Shown: positions 45,090 to 53,127, counted from the first letter of the stretch. The stretch is 64,000 nt of DNA from an uncultured Bacteroidia bacterium (GCA_902788095.1 CADAIT010000010.1:50112-114111), one strand, 5' to 3'. Program-made: numbers and translations. Notes: generated from the letters alone by a model not told the origin.

Positions 45090-46112
45090 TTAAAAAGCCA
45101 GTTTGTACTGCTCGTCGGTGACGGGTTCCAGCCATTCGTTGGAGGCGCCGGGCTGGATGTCTTTGTGGTAGGTGAGGTGCTGCATCCAGCTGTCGGCAGC
45201 GGCGCCGTGCCAGTGTTTGGCGCCTTCCGGAATCTCAATGATGGTGCCGGGAACAAGCGGTACGGCCGGTTTGCCCCACTCCTGGTACCAGCCTCGGCCG
45301 GCCACGCAGATGAGAACCTGGACCTGTTTGTGGTGAATGTGCCAGTTGTTGCGGCAGCCGGGCTCGAAGGTCACGTTGGCTAGGCCGCCATCCATCGGAG
45401 CCAGATAACTGTTGCCGGTGAAGTACTGTGCATAAGCGGTATTGGGCTGTCCCTTGGGCCAGACGGAGAAATCCACCGTCTGCACGGGGGTGTGGGCATC
45501 TCCCAAAACAGCCTTCAGGGCACCGCGGAGGCGTTCTGCCTCGGCCAGGCCGACCTTTTCTTCCAAAAGGGAGGGGAGGGCGCGGAGTTCGGCATCCGAC
45601 ACCCCCATGTTGCGGGCGCCTGAGACATGGGCAATCAGCTGCGGCTCGCAGCCCGGCAGGGCAGTGATGGCGCTGACGGTAACAATCTCGCGGTCGGCAA
45701 AACTGAGGTTGTTGCGGGCGAAGATATCGCCAAAGAGGTGGGCTTTGAGGTAGTAGTCTGTTGCAGGGACAAAACCATAGTCGAACGGCTTTCCTGTCAG
45801 CTGGGTCTGTACGGCTGTACCCTGTTTCAGGGCATCATAATCGGCAGGAAGCGGATCGGCATCTTGGCCGGGATTGTCCTTGATTCCTGCAGCCTGGCGG
45901 GCGGACAGAACCTTCTGCAAGGTGCCCAAGGCATTGAGGGAACGCGGAAAACCGGTATAGGCATACAATTGTGAAAGCGCTTCTTTGGCTTCGCTTACGG
46001 TCAGGCCATTATCCAGCGCTTCGACGGCGGCCTTTTCCAGGCCTGCCTGGTCGCCTTTGGCTTCTAACGCCGCCATGACGGCAAGTCCCTGCCGACGGGG
46101 GGGTAAGTGCAT
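45090..46112 (-). CDS. Carboxymuconolactone decarboxylase-like - cupin protein
   Basis: 340 residues. Two CMD-like helical repeats (GLTVSEAKEALSQLYAYTGFPRSLNAL; DREIVTVSAITALPGCEPQLIAHVSGARNMGVSD), then a C-terminal cupin (NVTFEPGCRNNWHIHHKQVQVLICVAGRG, IEIPEGAKHWHGAAADS) with metal-binding His residues. The AhpD-like Cys pair is not obvious. Relatives usually carry a signal peptide; here the start MHLPPRRQGLAVMAAL is blunt and lies next to a monooxygenase scrap, so the 5' end may have been lost. The context of flavodoxins and aldo-keto reductase suggests quinone or redox metabolism. Confidence 0.78.
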   Translation of the reverse strand: MHLPPRRQGLAVMAALEAKGDQAGLEKAAVEALDNGLTVSEAKEALSQLYAYTGFPRSLNALGTLQKVLSARQAAGIKDNPGQDADPLPADYDALKQGTAVQTQLTGKPFDYGFVPATDYYLKAHLFGDIFARNNLSFADREIVTVSAITALPGCEPQLIAHVSGARNMGVSDAELRALPSLLEEKVGLAEAERLRGALKAVLGDAHTPVQTVDFSVWPKGQPNTAYAQYFTGNSYLAPMDGGLANVTFEPGCRNNWHIHHKQVQVLICVAGRGWYQEWGKPAVPLVPGTIIEIPEGAKHWHGAAADSWMQHLTYHKDIQPGASNEWLEPVTDEQYKLAF

Positions 46113-46302
46113 TATTCATAGTTTGTTGTTTATTATCATTCTGGGGATTCCGGACCAGTGGATTGAACATGCGTATCTGGCGACCGCCGAGTTTGTATTT
46201 CTCACGCAGGGCTGCCGTTTCCTTCATCATGGGCGATGCGTGGTAGCGGTCCAGAGCGGCTTGGTCGGCCCATTCGTCTATGAGGAGGAGACCGTCGGGG
46301 TC
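46110..46302 (-). pseudogene. Antibiotic biosynthesis monooxygenase (ABM) C-terminal fragment
   Basis: The minus strand reads DGLLLIDEWADQAALDRYHA, SPMMKETAALREKYKLGG, which is the end of an ABM-family protein. It has no start of its own and is fused at about 46301 to the front of an aldo-keto reductase gene in a different frame. Confidence 0.5.
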
Positions 46303-46439
46303 AGGCCGGAGCGCATGGCCGCCTCAAAGACCGGTTTCAGATTGTTTTCATCTGTTTTGCTTCCAAATACGGTGTCTCCACCGAACATTCCTGTGCCCCA
46401 GCCCCAGGTTCCCAGTGCTATTTTAGTTTCTTTCATCAT
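46278..46439 (-). pseudogene. Aldo-keto reductase N-terminal fragment
   Basis: ATG 46439 begins MMKETKIALGTWGWGTGMFG, GDTVFGSKTDENNLKPVFEA, AMRSGL, the first strand and helix of an aldo-keto reductase. The frame then meets the ABM scrap and stops at 46278. The complete paralogue at 50.5 kb is a different subtype. Confidence 0.55.
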
Positions 46440-46550
46440 ACAGTGGTCTTATATCTGTTGCAAAGGTAGGGGATTTCTTTCGGAATGGACTTAACTGAAT
46501 TACGGATTTTTCTATCCATTTTACGGAAAATGCAGTTTCTTCGTCCGGAA

Positions 46551-46581
46551 TTGTTTATCCGGCCAAAAATGAGTAATTTCG
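46551..46581 (+). promoter_or_regulatory. Promoter of the 46.6-kb lipoprotein gene
   Basis: TTG (46551-46553), 20 bp, TAATTTCG (46574-46581), one base off consensus. Confidence 0.5.
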
Positions 46582-46625
46582 CAGAAAGTCCACATAAGCG
46601 GACAAGAAACATAAACTTTGATAAG

Positions 46626-47198
46626 ATGAAACCCTACGGAATCCTGATCTGCGGCATTCTTGCGGCAACATGGCTGACATCCTGTGGCACGCGCGGGAAT
46701 AAAACGGCAGAGACCGACGTTGAAACCTGTTTCACCGCCATTGACAATTATCTCACAACGGTAATAGGAACGCAGTATTCTCCCGGAGAGATTTGCATCC
46801 CCTATCACAACTATCTCGCTGTCGATGAGAGCGACGGAAATGACATTCAGGTCTGGGGCGATTTCTGGGTGGAGAACTATCGTGTGTCGGAAGATACGCT
46901 TGTCTTTGTCTCCGGCGGGAACCATCCGGGCAAGATGCACGTGAAGAAGGACAGCGCCGGACATTTCTCCGTGACCGCTTTTGAGGAGGTGGGTGACGGA
47001 AGCACGTTCCTCCCGACGGCCCAGGCCATCTTCGGAGATAAGTTCGATGCTTTTCAAAAGGCCTATGCCGACCACGAAGAACGCGAAAAAGTGAGAAAAA
47101 CCGCTATCGGCGCCTATGTTTTCGAGAATAAGCTGGCTGTGAAGGTTTACAAGGACTACGGCTGGCCGGCCGTGGATATCCCTGAGGTACGTAAATGA
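46626..47198 (+). CDS. Hypothetical lipoprotein, 190 aa
   Basis: Starts MKPYGILICGILAATWLTSC with lipobox LTSC. The mature part has ETCFTAIDNYLTTVIGTQYS, a beta-strand-rich middle (QVWGDFWVENYRVSEDTLVF) and a helix near the end. The fold recalls small NTF2-like or SnoaL-like proteins but I cannot assign it. Its stop overlaps the acetyltransferase start (ATGA). Confidence 0.72.
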   Translation: MKPYGILICGILAATWLTSCGTRGNKTAETDVETCFTAIDNYLTTVIGTQYSPGEICIPYHNYLAVDESDGNDIQVWGDFWVENYRVSEDTLVFVSGGNHPGKMHVKKDSAGHFSVTAFEEVGDGSTFLPTAQAIFGDKFDAFQKAYADHEEREKVRKTAIGAYVFENKLAVKVYKDYGWPAVDIPEVRK

Positions 47199-47785
47199 TA
47201 CGGACTGACAGACACGAAATGACCGAGAAAGAAAAAATGCTTTCCGGGCAGATTTATTCTGCCGTTGACGAGGACCTGCTGAAGGAACTTGGCGAGGTCC
47301 GGGAGGTGATACATCGTTATAACGCCCTGGCTCCTTCGTTGCAGGAAGAGCGCTTGCGCATCCTCAAGGGACTGTTGGGCTCCATCGGTGACGAGGAAAT
47401 TATTATCAACCAGCCCTTTTTCTGCGATTATGGGAAGCAGATACGCGTGGGAAAACGTTTCTTCGCCAATTTCAACTTCACGGTGCTGGACGAGGCGCCG
47501 GTCACCATCGGCGACGACTGCTTCATCGGCCCCAATGTGAGCATTTATACGGCGTGTCACAGCACCGATCCCGTCGAGCGGAACAGCCGGAGAGAATGGG
47601 CCGAACCGGTTACGATCGGGAACAATGTCTGGATTGGCGGCAGCGTTACCATCCTGCCCGGAGTCACGATAGGCGCCAATGTCACCATCGGCGCCGGTTC
47701 CGTGGTCACCCATGACATTCCTGCGGACGTTGTCGCCGCCGGCAATCCCTGCAAAGTATTGAAGCATTTACGGTGTGGGATTTAG
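47195..47785 (+). CDS. Maltose/galactoside O-acetyltransferase family
   Basis: 196 residues. N-terminal Mac domain (KEKMLSGQIYSAVDEDLLKE...RYNAL), then left-handed beta-helix hexapeptide repeats (VTIGDDCFIGPNVSIYTACH, NVWIGGSVTILPGVTIGANVTIGAGSVVTHDI), with the catalytic His in TACHSTDP. It transfers acetyl from acetyl-CoA to a sugar hydroxyl. ATG 47195 overlaps the lipoprotein stop; ATG 47219 (MTEKEKML) is an alternative start. Confidence 0.9.
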   Translation: MIRTDRHEMTEKEKMLSGQIYSAVDEDLLKELGEVREVIHRYNALAPSLQEERLRILKGLLGSIGDEEIIINQPFFCDYGKQIRVGKRFFANFNFTVLDEAPVTIGDDCFIGPNVSIYTACHSTDPVERNSRREWAEPVTIGNNVWIGGSVTILPGVTIGANVTIGAGSVVTHDIPADVVAAGNPCKVLKHLRCGI

Positions 47786-47796
47786 GAAATTATTTG

Positions 47797-47804
47797 TAAA
47801 TTTG
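47797..47804 (+). promoter_or_regulatory. -7 element TAAATTTG of the DUF308 gene
   Basis: TAnnTTTG match 22 bp before ATG 47826. Confidence 0.5.
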
Positions 47805-47825
47805 TGTAACTAAACTATTTAAACA

Positions 47826-48392
47826 ATGAAAACAAGTACTAAAATCTGGCTCTGCATTGCGGGCCTTCTTCTGATTATTCTTGGCGTTGTCTGTATTGCC
47901 AAACCGGACATCACGCTCATTTCCGCCGCATGGATGCTCGGCTGTTTCACCCTTTTTGCCGGCGTCACCAAATTGGTTTTCACCTTCCAGACCCAGGCTT
48001 TCCTTCCCAACAGCGGAACCCGCGCGCTCAGCGCCCTGCTGGACATTTTCTTCGGCTGCTTTTTCCTCTTCAACGTTCTGGGAACAGCCGTATCGCTCCC
48101 GGTAGTATTCGCCATCTGGGTAATGATTGAAGGCGTTATCATCGCCGTTCAAAGTTTTGACTACAAGAAGGTGGGCTTCCCCATGTGGTGGGTATTGCTG
48201 CTTCTGGGTATCGGCGGCGCGGTCCTTGGCTTCTTCGGCCTCCGGAACCTGGATGTGACGGCCGGCGTCCTGTCCACCATCATCGGCCTGGGCATTATTG
48301 CCAACGGTCTGGCCTATATCCTGGCCGTCATCGGTGTGAACCGCTTCGAGAATCGCATGGACAAGATGGGGCGCATTATCGACGAGCAGTAG
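47826..48392 (+). CDS. HdeD/DUF308 family membrane protein
   Basis: 188 residues with six hydrophobic helices in three pairs (IWLCIAGLLLIILGVVCIAKP, AAWMLGCFTLFAGVTKLVF, ALLDIFFGCFFLFNV, FAIWVMIEGVIIAVQSF, MWWVLLLLGIGGAVLGFFGL, VLSTIIGLGIIANGLAYIL), the HdeD pattern. E. coli HdeD contributes to acid resistance; the role here is unknown. The stop codon region has been duplicated by 17 bp. Confidence 0.85.
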   Translation: MKTSTKIWLCIAGLLLIILGVVCIAKPDITLISAAWMLGCFTLFAGVTKLVFTFQTQAFLPNSGTRALSALLDIFFGCFFLFNVLGTAVSLPVVFAIWVMIEGVIIAVQSFDYKKVGFPMWWVLLLLGIGGAVLGFFGLRNLDVTAGVLSTIIGLGIIANGLAYILAVIGVNRFENRMDKMGRIIDEQ

Positions 48393-48411
48393 TAATCGAC
48401 GAGCAGTAGTA
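48378..48411. repeat. 17-bp tandem duplication over a stop codon
   Basis: ATCGACGAGCAGTAGTA occurs twice in tandem (48378-48394, 48395-48411) and covers the DUF308 stop. The first stop is used, so the protein is unchanged. Confidence 0.85.
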
Positions 48412-48430
48412 TTTATAATAAATTGATTTT

Positions 48431-48471
48431 CACCGGGTCTGCCGCGTATGTCGTAGTGGCGGGCCCGGTGT
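48431..48471 (+). terminator. GC-rich hairpin after the DUF308 gene
   Basis: CACCGGG-TCT-GCCGC pairs with GGCGG-GC-CCGGTG around GTATGTCGTAGT. No long T-run follows, so it may be a weak terminator or an mRNA end. Confidence 0.4.
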
Positions 48472-48514
48472 TGCTTATACATACGCAGGGCTTCGCCGGA
48501 TTCATAACGCCCGG

Positions 48515-48754
48515 ATGGGCTCCGGGAAGGGTTGGAGATATACTTGGTTCGATGACGAGCCGAAAGACCGCTATCGTTTCGAGTGCAACGAGTGCCTTTA
48601 CAAACATGAATTCGGCAAACGCAATCTTCTGGGCCGATTCGGAAAGATGTTCTGCTACAGCGATATCATCAATTACGGCAACTTGCACCATAGCGGAGTA
48701 AATCTGTTTGATATTTGGTCAAGTGACGGGAAATGCTTACCTTTAACCCGATAA
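48515..48754 (+). CDS. Possible small protein, 79 aa
   Basis: The frame begins MGSGKGWRYTWFDDEPKDRY and contains FECNECLYKHEFGKRN and a lone Cys in KMFCYSD. The Cys pair hints at a small metal site. No family is recognised, and the upstream GC-rich hairpin and overlap with the next start region weaken the case. It could be a leftover of a larger gene. Confidence 0.35.
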   Translation: MGSGKGWRYTWFDDEPKDRYRFECNECLYKHEFGKRNLLGRFGKMFCYSDIINYGNLHHSGVNLFDIWSSDGKCLPLTR

Positions 48755-48767
48755 ACCAGGTAAGCAT
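48733..48767 (+). promoter_or_regulatory. Inverted repeat covering a start codon
   Basis: ATGCTTACCT (48733-48742) and AGGTAAGCAT (48758-48767) are perfect 10-bp arms with a 15-nt loop. The right arm includes the first two bases of the ATG at 48766. As RNA it would sequester that start; as DNA it could bind a regulator. Confidence 0.5.
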
Positions 48768-49095
48768 GGCACAAAAAGGTCTAACAAAAAAACAGTTCTG
48801 GGTCCAGATGGCTATGGTGGCTTTCTGGGAACTCTATTCCGTGTGGTGCGTGGTCAACGGCATAATGCAAAAAAGTACCGCCTACTGGATCATGGGAGCA
48901 GTTTTTGGCCTCCTGTACCTTGTGTATGCCGGCTATCTTATTTATCAGCGCCGTCGCTACCCCCTGAACGATGAAGAACTGGATAAGCAGGTCGGTGAGA
49001 ATTTCAAGTCCGGCATGACCGGCATGGGCATTATCTTTGGCATTATCACTGTAGGGTTTTTAATCGCATTCGGCCTTGCGGCCTTATTGAAATAA
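48766..49095 (+). CDS. Small membrane protein, 109 aa
   Basis: Starts MAQKGLTKKQFWVQMAMVAF. Three hydrophobic helices (WVQMAMVAFWELYSVWCVVNG, YWIMGAVFGLLYLVYAGYLIY, GMGIIFGIITVGFLIAFGLAALL) with a charged loop (QRRRYPLNDEELDKQ). An in-frame ATG at 48733 is an alternative. No family recognised. Followed 2 bp later by another small membrane protein, so the two are a likely pair. Confidence 0.65.
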   Translation: MAQKGLTKKQFWVQMAMVAFWELYSVWCVVNGIMQKSTAYWIMGAVFGLLYLVYAGYLIYQRRRYPLNDEELDKQVGENFKSGMTGMGIIFGIITVGFLIAFGLAALLK

Positions 49096-49097
49096 GT

Positions 49098-49313
49098 ATG
49101 AAACTTGACAAGGAACAAAAAAGAGTGCTGAAGGCAGTATTACTTGCATGTGGCGGCTACTGTTGGATTGGATATCCGCTATTATTGTGGCTCCTGGGAA
49201 AACTGGACTCCTGGAAAGATTTGCTCGTTTATTTGGGAGCGGCTCTTGTTATTACGCTGCTGATGACGCTGTTCTATGTCCTTGGCGCAAGGATTCCCCG
49301 CAAAGACGAGTAA
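49098..49313 (+). CDS. Small membrane protein, 71 aa
   Basis: MKLDKEQKRVLKAVLLACGG with two predicted helices (VLLACGGYCWIGYPLLLWLLG and LLVYLGAALVITLLMTLFYVLG) and a basic C-terminus (ARIPRKDE). Function unknown; same operon as the preceding small membrane protein. Confidence 0.6.
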   Translation: MKLDKEQKRVLKAVLLACGGYCWIGYPLLLWLLGKLDSWKDLLVYLGAALVITLLMTLFYVLGARIPRKDE

Positions 49314-49410
49314 ATTGCGTGTGGGAGAATTCGATAATTTCCTGAGAAAAATCGATAACGGGATGTTCGGCAAAAACATCGAACTTTGCACCCGTTAATT
49401 GATGACAACT

Positions 49411-49929
49411 ATGGGAAAGACACTTATCGCATTCTATTCACGCCGCGGGCAGAATTATGTTGACGGCAGCATCCGCAACCTCGCAAAGGGCAATAATGAA
49501 GTTATCGTAGAGAAGATTAAGGCGCAGTTCCCTGATGTCGATGTTTTCCAGATAGATACCGTGAAGAAGTATTCTGAGGATTATATGGTCTGCATCGACG
49601 AGGCCAAGGAGGAACTTCGGGCAAAAGCGCGTCCGGAACTTACCGCAAAGGTGGAGAACATGGACCGGTACGACACCATTATCCTGGGCTATCCCAATTG
49701 GTGGGGCCTTCCGCCGATGGCCGTGTTTACCTTCCTGGAAAGCTACAACTTTGCCGGAAAGAAGATTGTTCCGTTCTGCTCCCACGAGGGCAGCGGCCTG
49801 GGCGGCAGTATCCGCCAGCTCAAAATGACCGTTCCCGATGCCAACCTCACCGCCGGCGTAGCCATTCACGGCGCCGCCGCCTCCCATTGTGACCGTGAAG
49901 TCAAACTCATTCTTGAACAAGCCAAATAA
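49411..49929 (+). CDS. Flavodoxin (cytoplasmic)
   Basis: 172 residues from ATG 49411 (MGKTLIAFYSRRGQNYVDG); ATG 49402 is an alternative. It binds FMN through the phosphate loop SRRGQNY and the later loops GYPNWWGLPP and CSHEGSGLGGS. It carries electrons for reductive metabolism. Closely related to the secreted flavodoxin encoded next, with a dispersed repeat between the two. Confidence 0.88.
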   Translation: MGKTLIAFYSRRGQNYVDGSIRNLAKGNNEVIVEKIKAQFPDVDVFQIDTVKKYSEDYMVCIDEAKEELRAKARPELTAKVENMDRYDTIILGYPNWWGLPPMAVFTFLESYNFAGKKIVPFCSHEGSGLGGSIRQLKMTVPDANLTAGVAIHGAAASHCDREVKLILEQAK

Positions 49930-49930
49930 C

Positions 49931-49958
49931 TGTCATTCTGAGCGTCAGCGAAGAATCT
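49931..49958 (+). repeat. Dispersed short repeat, copy 3
   Basis: TGTCATTCTGAGCGTCAGCG followed by AAGAATCT, between the two flavodoxin genes and directly after the first stop codon. Confidence 0.75.
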
Positions 49959-49975
49959 CATAAAGAAACATTTCT

Positions 49976-50539
49976 ATGAAAAAACTCATCTTCTCAGCAG
50001 TCTTTGCCCTTGCGGCCCTGTCTGCATCGGCCCAAACCCTTGTAGTTTATTATTCCCGCACGGGGCAGAATTACACCTCCGACGGCATCGTGGACCTGAA
50101 AGTGGGCAACACCGCCTTTGTCGCAAAGCAGATTCAGAAGCTTACCGGGGCCGATATCTTCGAATTGGAAACCGTCAAACAGTACGCCGCCGACTACTAT
50201 GAATGTACCCGGGAAGCCAAGGAAGAGCTGAATGCCCAGGCCCGTCCGGCGCTCAAGGCCGATATCGACATTTCCAAGTATGATACGATTTATCTTGGCT
50301 GGCCCTGCTGGTGGGGCACTTACCCGATGTGCGTGGCCACCTTCCTGGAGGCCCACGACTGGAGCGGCAAGACTGTGATTCCGTTTACAACGCACGAGGG
50401 GAGTGGCTTCGGCAGCGGCATCCGCGACCTCAAGGCAGCCCTTCCTTCGGCAAAAGTTAAGAAGGGCCTCTCCATCCAAGGCTCCGAGGTGAAAAACGCC
50501 GGAAAACAGATTGAAGACTTTGTAAAAGGGCAGAATTGA
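49976..50539 (+). CDS. Flavodoxin with signal peptide
   Basis: 187 residues. N-terminal MKKLIFSAVFALAALSASAQ is a Sec signal. The flavodoxin body has VVYYSRTGQNYTSDG, LGWPCWWGTYPM and TTHEGSGFGSGIRD. An exported flavodoxin would have to acquire FMN in the periplasm. It ends 1 bp before the aldo-keto reductase gene, so they may work together in redox chemistry. Confidence 0.87.
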   Translation: MKKLIFSAVFALAALSASAQTLVVYYSRTGQNYTSDGIVDLKVGNTAFVAKQIQKLTGADIFELETVKQYAADYYECTREAKEELNAQARPALKADIDISKYDTIYLGWPCWWGTYPMCVATFLEAHDWSGKTVIPFTTHEGSGFGSGIRDLKAALPSAKVKKGLSIQGSEVKNAGKQIEDFVKGQN

Positions 50540-50540
50540 T

Positions 50541-51530
50541 ATGAAATACACCACCCTCGGAAAAACCGGGATTGAGGTCTCCCGTATCTGTGTAGGCTGT
50601 ATGTCTTACGGAAAAGCCTCGGAAGATTTTCATCAGTGGACCCTGGGCCCTGAAGACACGCAGGCTATGGTGTCACACGCCATCGGCCTGGGTGTCAATT
50701 TCTTCGACACGGCCAACATCTATTCTTTCGGGACCAGTGAGGAGTATCTTGGACGGGCGCTGAAGAATATCGGCGTTCCCCGTGATCAAGTTGTCATTGC
50801 TTCTAAGGTGTTTTTCAATGAAGGCCAGCTTTCCCGCAAGGCCATTCTCCGTGAGATTGACGGAACGCTCCGGCGCCTCGGAACCGATTATCTGGACCTT
50901 TACCAGATTCACCGCTTCGATTATGGTACGCCCATCGAGGAAACGATGGAAGCCCTTGACTCACTGGTGAAAGAGGGTAAGGTGCGTGCCATCGGCGCAT
51001 CGGCCATGTACGGCTATCAGTTCCATAACATGCAGATCTGCGCCGAGCGGAACGGCTGGACCCTGTTCTCCACCATGCAGAACCACTACAACCTGATGTA
51101 CAGGGAAGATGAGCGCGAACTGATCCCCGTCTGTGAGCAGTACGGCGTGTCCCTCATCCCGTATTCTCCGCTCGCCGGCGGCCATTTGACGCATCGTGGC
51201 TGGGAGAGCGGAACGGCCCGTTCCAACACGGACAAGACCATCCGCAAAAAGTATGATGCCTCCAAGGAAAATGACCTTGAGATAATCGAAAGGGTTGCAG
51301 TTCTGGCTGAACGCCTGGGCGTGACGATGACAGAAGTCGCCCTGGCCTGGACGTTGGCCAAGGGTGTTGCCGCCCCGATTGTCGGCGCAACCAAAGTGCC
51401 TCATTTCGATGCTACCGTCCGTGCCGTGGATTTGACTTTGAGCCGTGATGATATCGCCTTCCTGGAAGCGCCGTACAAAGCGCATGCGATTGTAGGCGCA
51501 CTGGCAAGAACGGATTCCAACGGAATCTAA
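50541..51530 (+). CDS. Aldo-keto reductase
   Basis: 329 residues. Catalytic tetrad: Asp in FFDTANIY, Tyr in the same motif, Lys in IASKVFF and His in YQIHRFDYG. The cofactor region is ALAWTLAKGVAAPIVGATKV. It reduces carbonyl compounds with NAD(P)H, substrate unknown. Starts 1 bp after the exported flavodoxin gene. Confidence 0.93.
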   Translation: MKYTTLGKTGIEVSRICVGCMSYGKASEDFHQWTLGPEDTQAMVSHAIGLGVNFFDTANIYSFGTSEEYLGRALKNIGVPRDQVVIASKVFFNEGQLSRKAILREIDGTLRRLGTDYLDLYQIHRFDYGTPIEETMEALDSLVKEGKVRAIGASAMYGYQFHNMQICAERNGWTLFSTMQNHYNLMYREDERELIPVCEQYGVSLIPYSPLAGGHLTHRGWESGTARSNTDKTIRKKYDASKENDLEIIERVAVLAERLGVTMTEVALAWTLAKGVAAPIVGATKVPHFDATVRAVDLTLSRDDIAFLEAPYKAHAIVGALARTDSNGI

Positions 51531-51610
51531 GCCTTTCCTGTGACCCTACCCGACACTGATAATAGCGTCAAGATTGTAGAACTGCGTCTGATAGATTTTG
51601 CCATCCGCAG

Positions 51611-51637
51611 CAGTTTGTCGGAATTTCCGACAAACTG
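51611..51637. promoter_or_regulatory. Perfect 13-bp inverted repeat
   Basis: CAGTTTGTCGGAA-T-TTCCGACAAACTG lies between the aldo-keto reductase stop and the AraC promoter. There is no T-run after it. It could be a regulator site for the divergent context or an mRNA-end stem. Confidence 0.55.
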
Positions 51638-51757
51638 ATTCTTCGGCCAACTCTCCGGATGCGAAGATGTTCTTGAGATGAAGGCTAGCAGTCAAACAGG
51701 ACGGACATGGCCTTTTGGGTGGCGCTGAGCCATGCCCCAAGCAATAGCCCGGGAAAT

Positions 51758-51788
51758 TTTGATAAGCGAGAAATCTTCCGTACCTTCG
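51758..51788 (+). promoter_or_regulatory. Promoter of the AraC-type regulator
   Basis: TTTG (51758-51761), 19 bp, TACCTTCG (51781-51788). The ATG at 51794 follows 5 bp later, so the transcript would be leaderless or nearly so. Confidence 0.5.
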
Positions 51789-51793
51789 TTGGT

Positions 51794-52603
51794 ATGGAAG
51801 ATTTTTTGATATTCAATACTCTGGGTGACGGAAAGTATCCGGACGCCTATAAGGAAAACTATCACTGCCACATCCTGTGCCGGAGCGGGGAAATGCACTT
51901 TGATGCCATGGGAAAGCCCTTCACTGCAGGCCCCGGGGACCTTGTCATCTGGCAGATGACAACGCTCATTTCCAACGTCAGTTATTCGGCCGATTTTGAT
52001 GCGGATATCCTCCTGATTTCCAATCCATTCCTGAATCTTTACAACCCGGAGCAGGTGTGGGCCACCAAGGGCTATGTGTATATCAAAACCCACCCGGTTT
52101 TCCATCTGGAGGTCGATGAATGGGACATCATCGAGGCCGATTTCGCACAGTTCTGGCGCAGAATCCACTCCGGGCGCGTCATCTTCCACGACGAACTGGT
52201 GGGCCGCGTATTCCAACTTCTTCTCATGGATATGTGGGACATTTACTCCCGTGAAATGGAAAAGGCCGATACCGATGAGAATTCGGCCAGTCTCTTTATG
52301 CGTTTCCTGACGCTTGTTCAGCAGAATTGCCGGGAGAGCAGGGAGGTGGCGTGGTATGCCTCCGAGTTATGCGTGACGCCCAAGTACCTGTCGGCCATCT
52401 GCCAGAAAATCACCGGTAAAAGCGCCCTGCACTGGATAGAGTATTATGCCGTCCATGAGATTCTGTTATTATTGAATGACCCGGCCCTGACCCTTACCGA
52501 GGTCACGGACCGGATGCATTTCCCTGCGCCGCCGATGCTCACGCGCTACCTGAAGCGCACCATCGGCAAAACGCCGTCAGAGTATCGCATGGGACAGGTC
52601 TAG
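51794..52603 (+). CDS. AraC-family transcriptional regulator
   Basis: 269 residues from ATG 51794 (MEDFLIFNTLGDGKYPDAYK); the longer upstream frame crosses the promoter. N-terminal cupin-like sensor domain (CHILCRSGEMHFDAMGKPFTAGPGDLVIWQM), C-terminal AraC helix-turn-helix pair (REVAWYASELCVTPKYLSAIC, LTEVTDRMHFPAPPMLTRYLKRTIGKTPSEYR). It probably controls the neighbouring flavodoxin/aldo-keto reductase genes, as often in Bacteroidales. Convergent with the acyltransferase gene, 4-bp overlap. Confidence 0.9.
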   Translation: MEDFLIFNTLGDGKYPDAYKENYHCHILCRSGEMHFDAMGKPFTAGPGDLVIWQMTTLISNVSYSADFDADILLISNPFLNLYNPEQVWATKGYVYIKTHPVFHLEVDEWDIIEADFAQFWRRIHSGRVIFHDELVGRVFQLLLMDMWDIYSREMEKADTDENSASLFMRFLTLVQQNCRESREVAWYASELCVTPKYLSAICQKITGKSALHWIEYYAVHEILLLLNDPALTLTEVTDRMHFPAPPMLTRYLKRTIGKTPSEYRMGQV

Positions 52604-53127
52604 TCGTTAATCTTGAGAAGTTTCGCAGGATTGCCACCGACGACGGTATTCGGCGCCACGTCTTTGGTGACCACGGCTCCGGCAGCGACGACGGCATTCT
52701 CGCCGACGGTCACACCGGGCAGGATGGTGGCACCGGCGCCAATCCAGGCGTTCCGGCAGATATGGACGGGTTTGCATACCAGCAGGGCGTGGTCGTGCAG
52801 GTCGTGGTTGTTGGAGATAAGCTGCGCATTGGCCGCAATCATGACGTCATCGTCAATGGTAATTCCGCCGCGGGACATCATCAGGCTTCCGCCCATGACG
52901 ATGACATTCTTGCCGATGGAAACCTGATCGGCACAGACCAGGTTGAGCGGAGGCAGCACGCGGCTCCCTTCTCCGATTTTCCCGGCGAATAATTCTTTTA
53001 CCAGGGCGTCATACTCCTCGGTGTAGGGCATGGTATGGTTGATGGAAAAAATGAGCTTTACATCCTGCATTCCTTTCTGGAACTCCGCCGGGCTTGTCTT
53101 TCTGGTGTCAACGATAAATCCTTCCAT
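52600..53127 (-). CDS. Hexapeptide-repeat acyltransferase
   Basis: 175 residues. The left-handed beta-helix is seen in VSIGKNVIVMGGSLMMSRGG, ITIDDDVMIAANAQLISNNH and AWIGAGATILPGVTVGENAVVAAGAVVTKDVAPNTVVGGNPAK. The NNHD His is in the place of the catalytic His of maltose acetyltransferases, but no Mac domain is recognised. Own promoter: TATCTTTG on the minus strand at 53160-53153. Confidence 0.87.
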   Translation of the reverse strand: MEGFIVDTRKTSPAEFQKGMQDVKLIFSINHTMPYTEEYDALVKELFAGKIGEGSRVLPPLNLVCADQVSIGKNVIVMGGSLMMSRGGITIDDDVMIAANAQLISNNHDLHDHALLVCKPVHICRNAWIGAGATILPGVTVGENAVVAAGAVVTKDVAPNTVVGGNPAKLLKIND

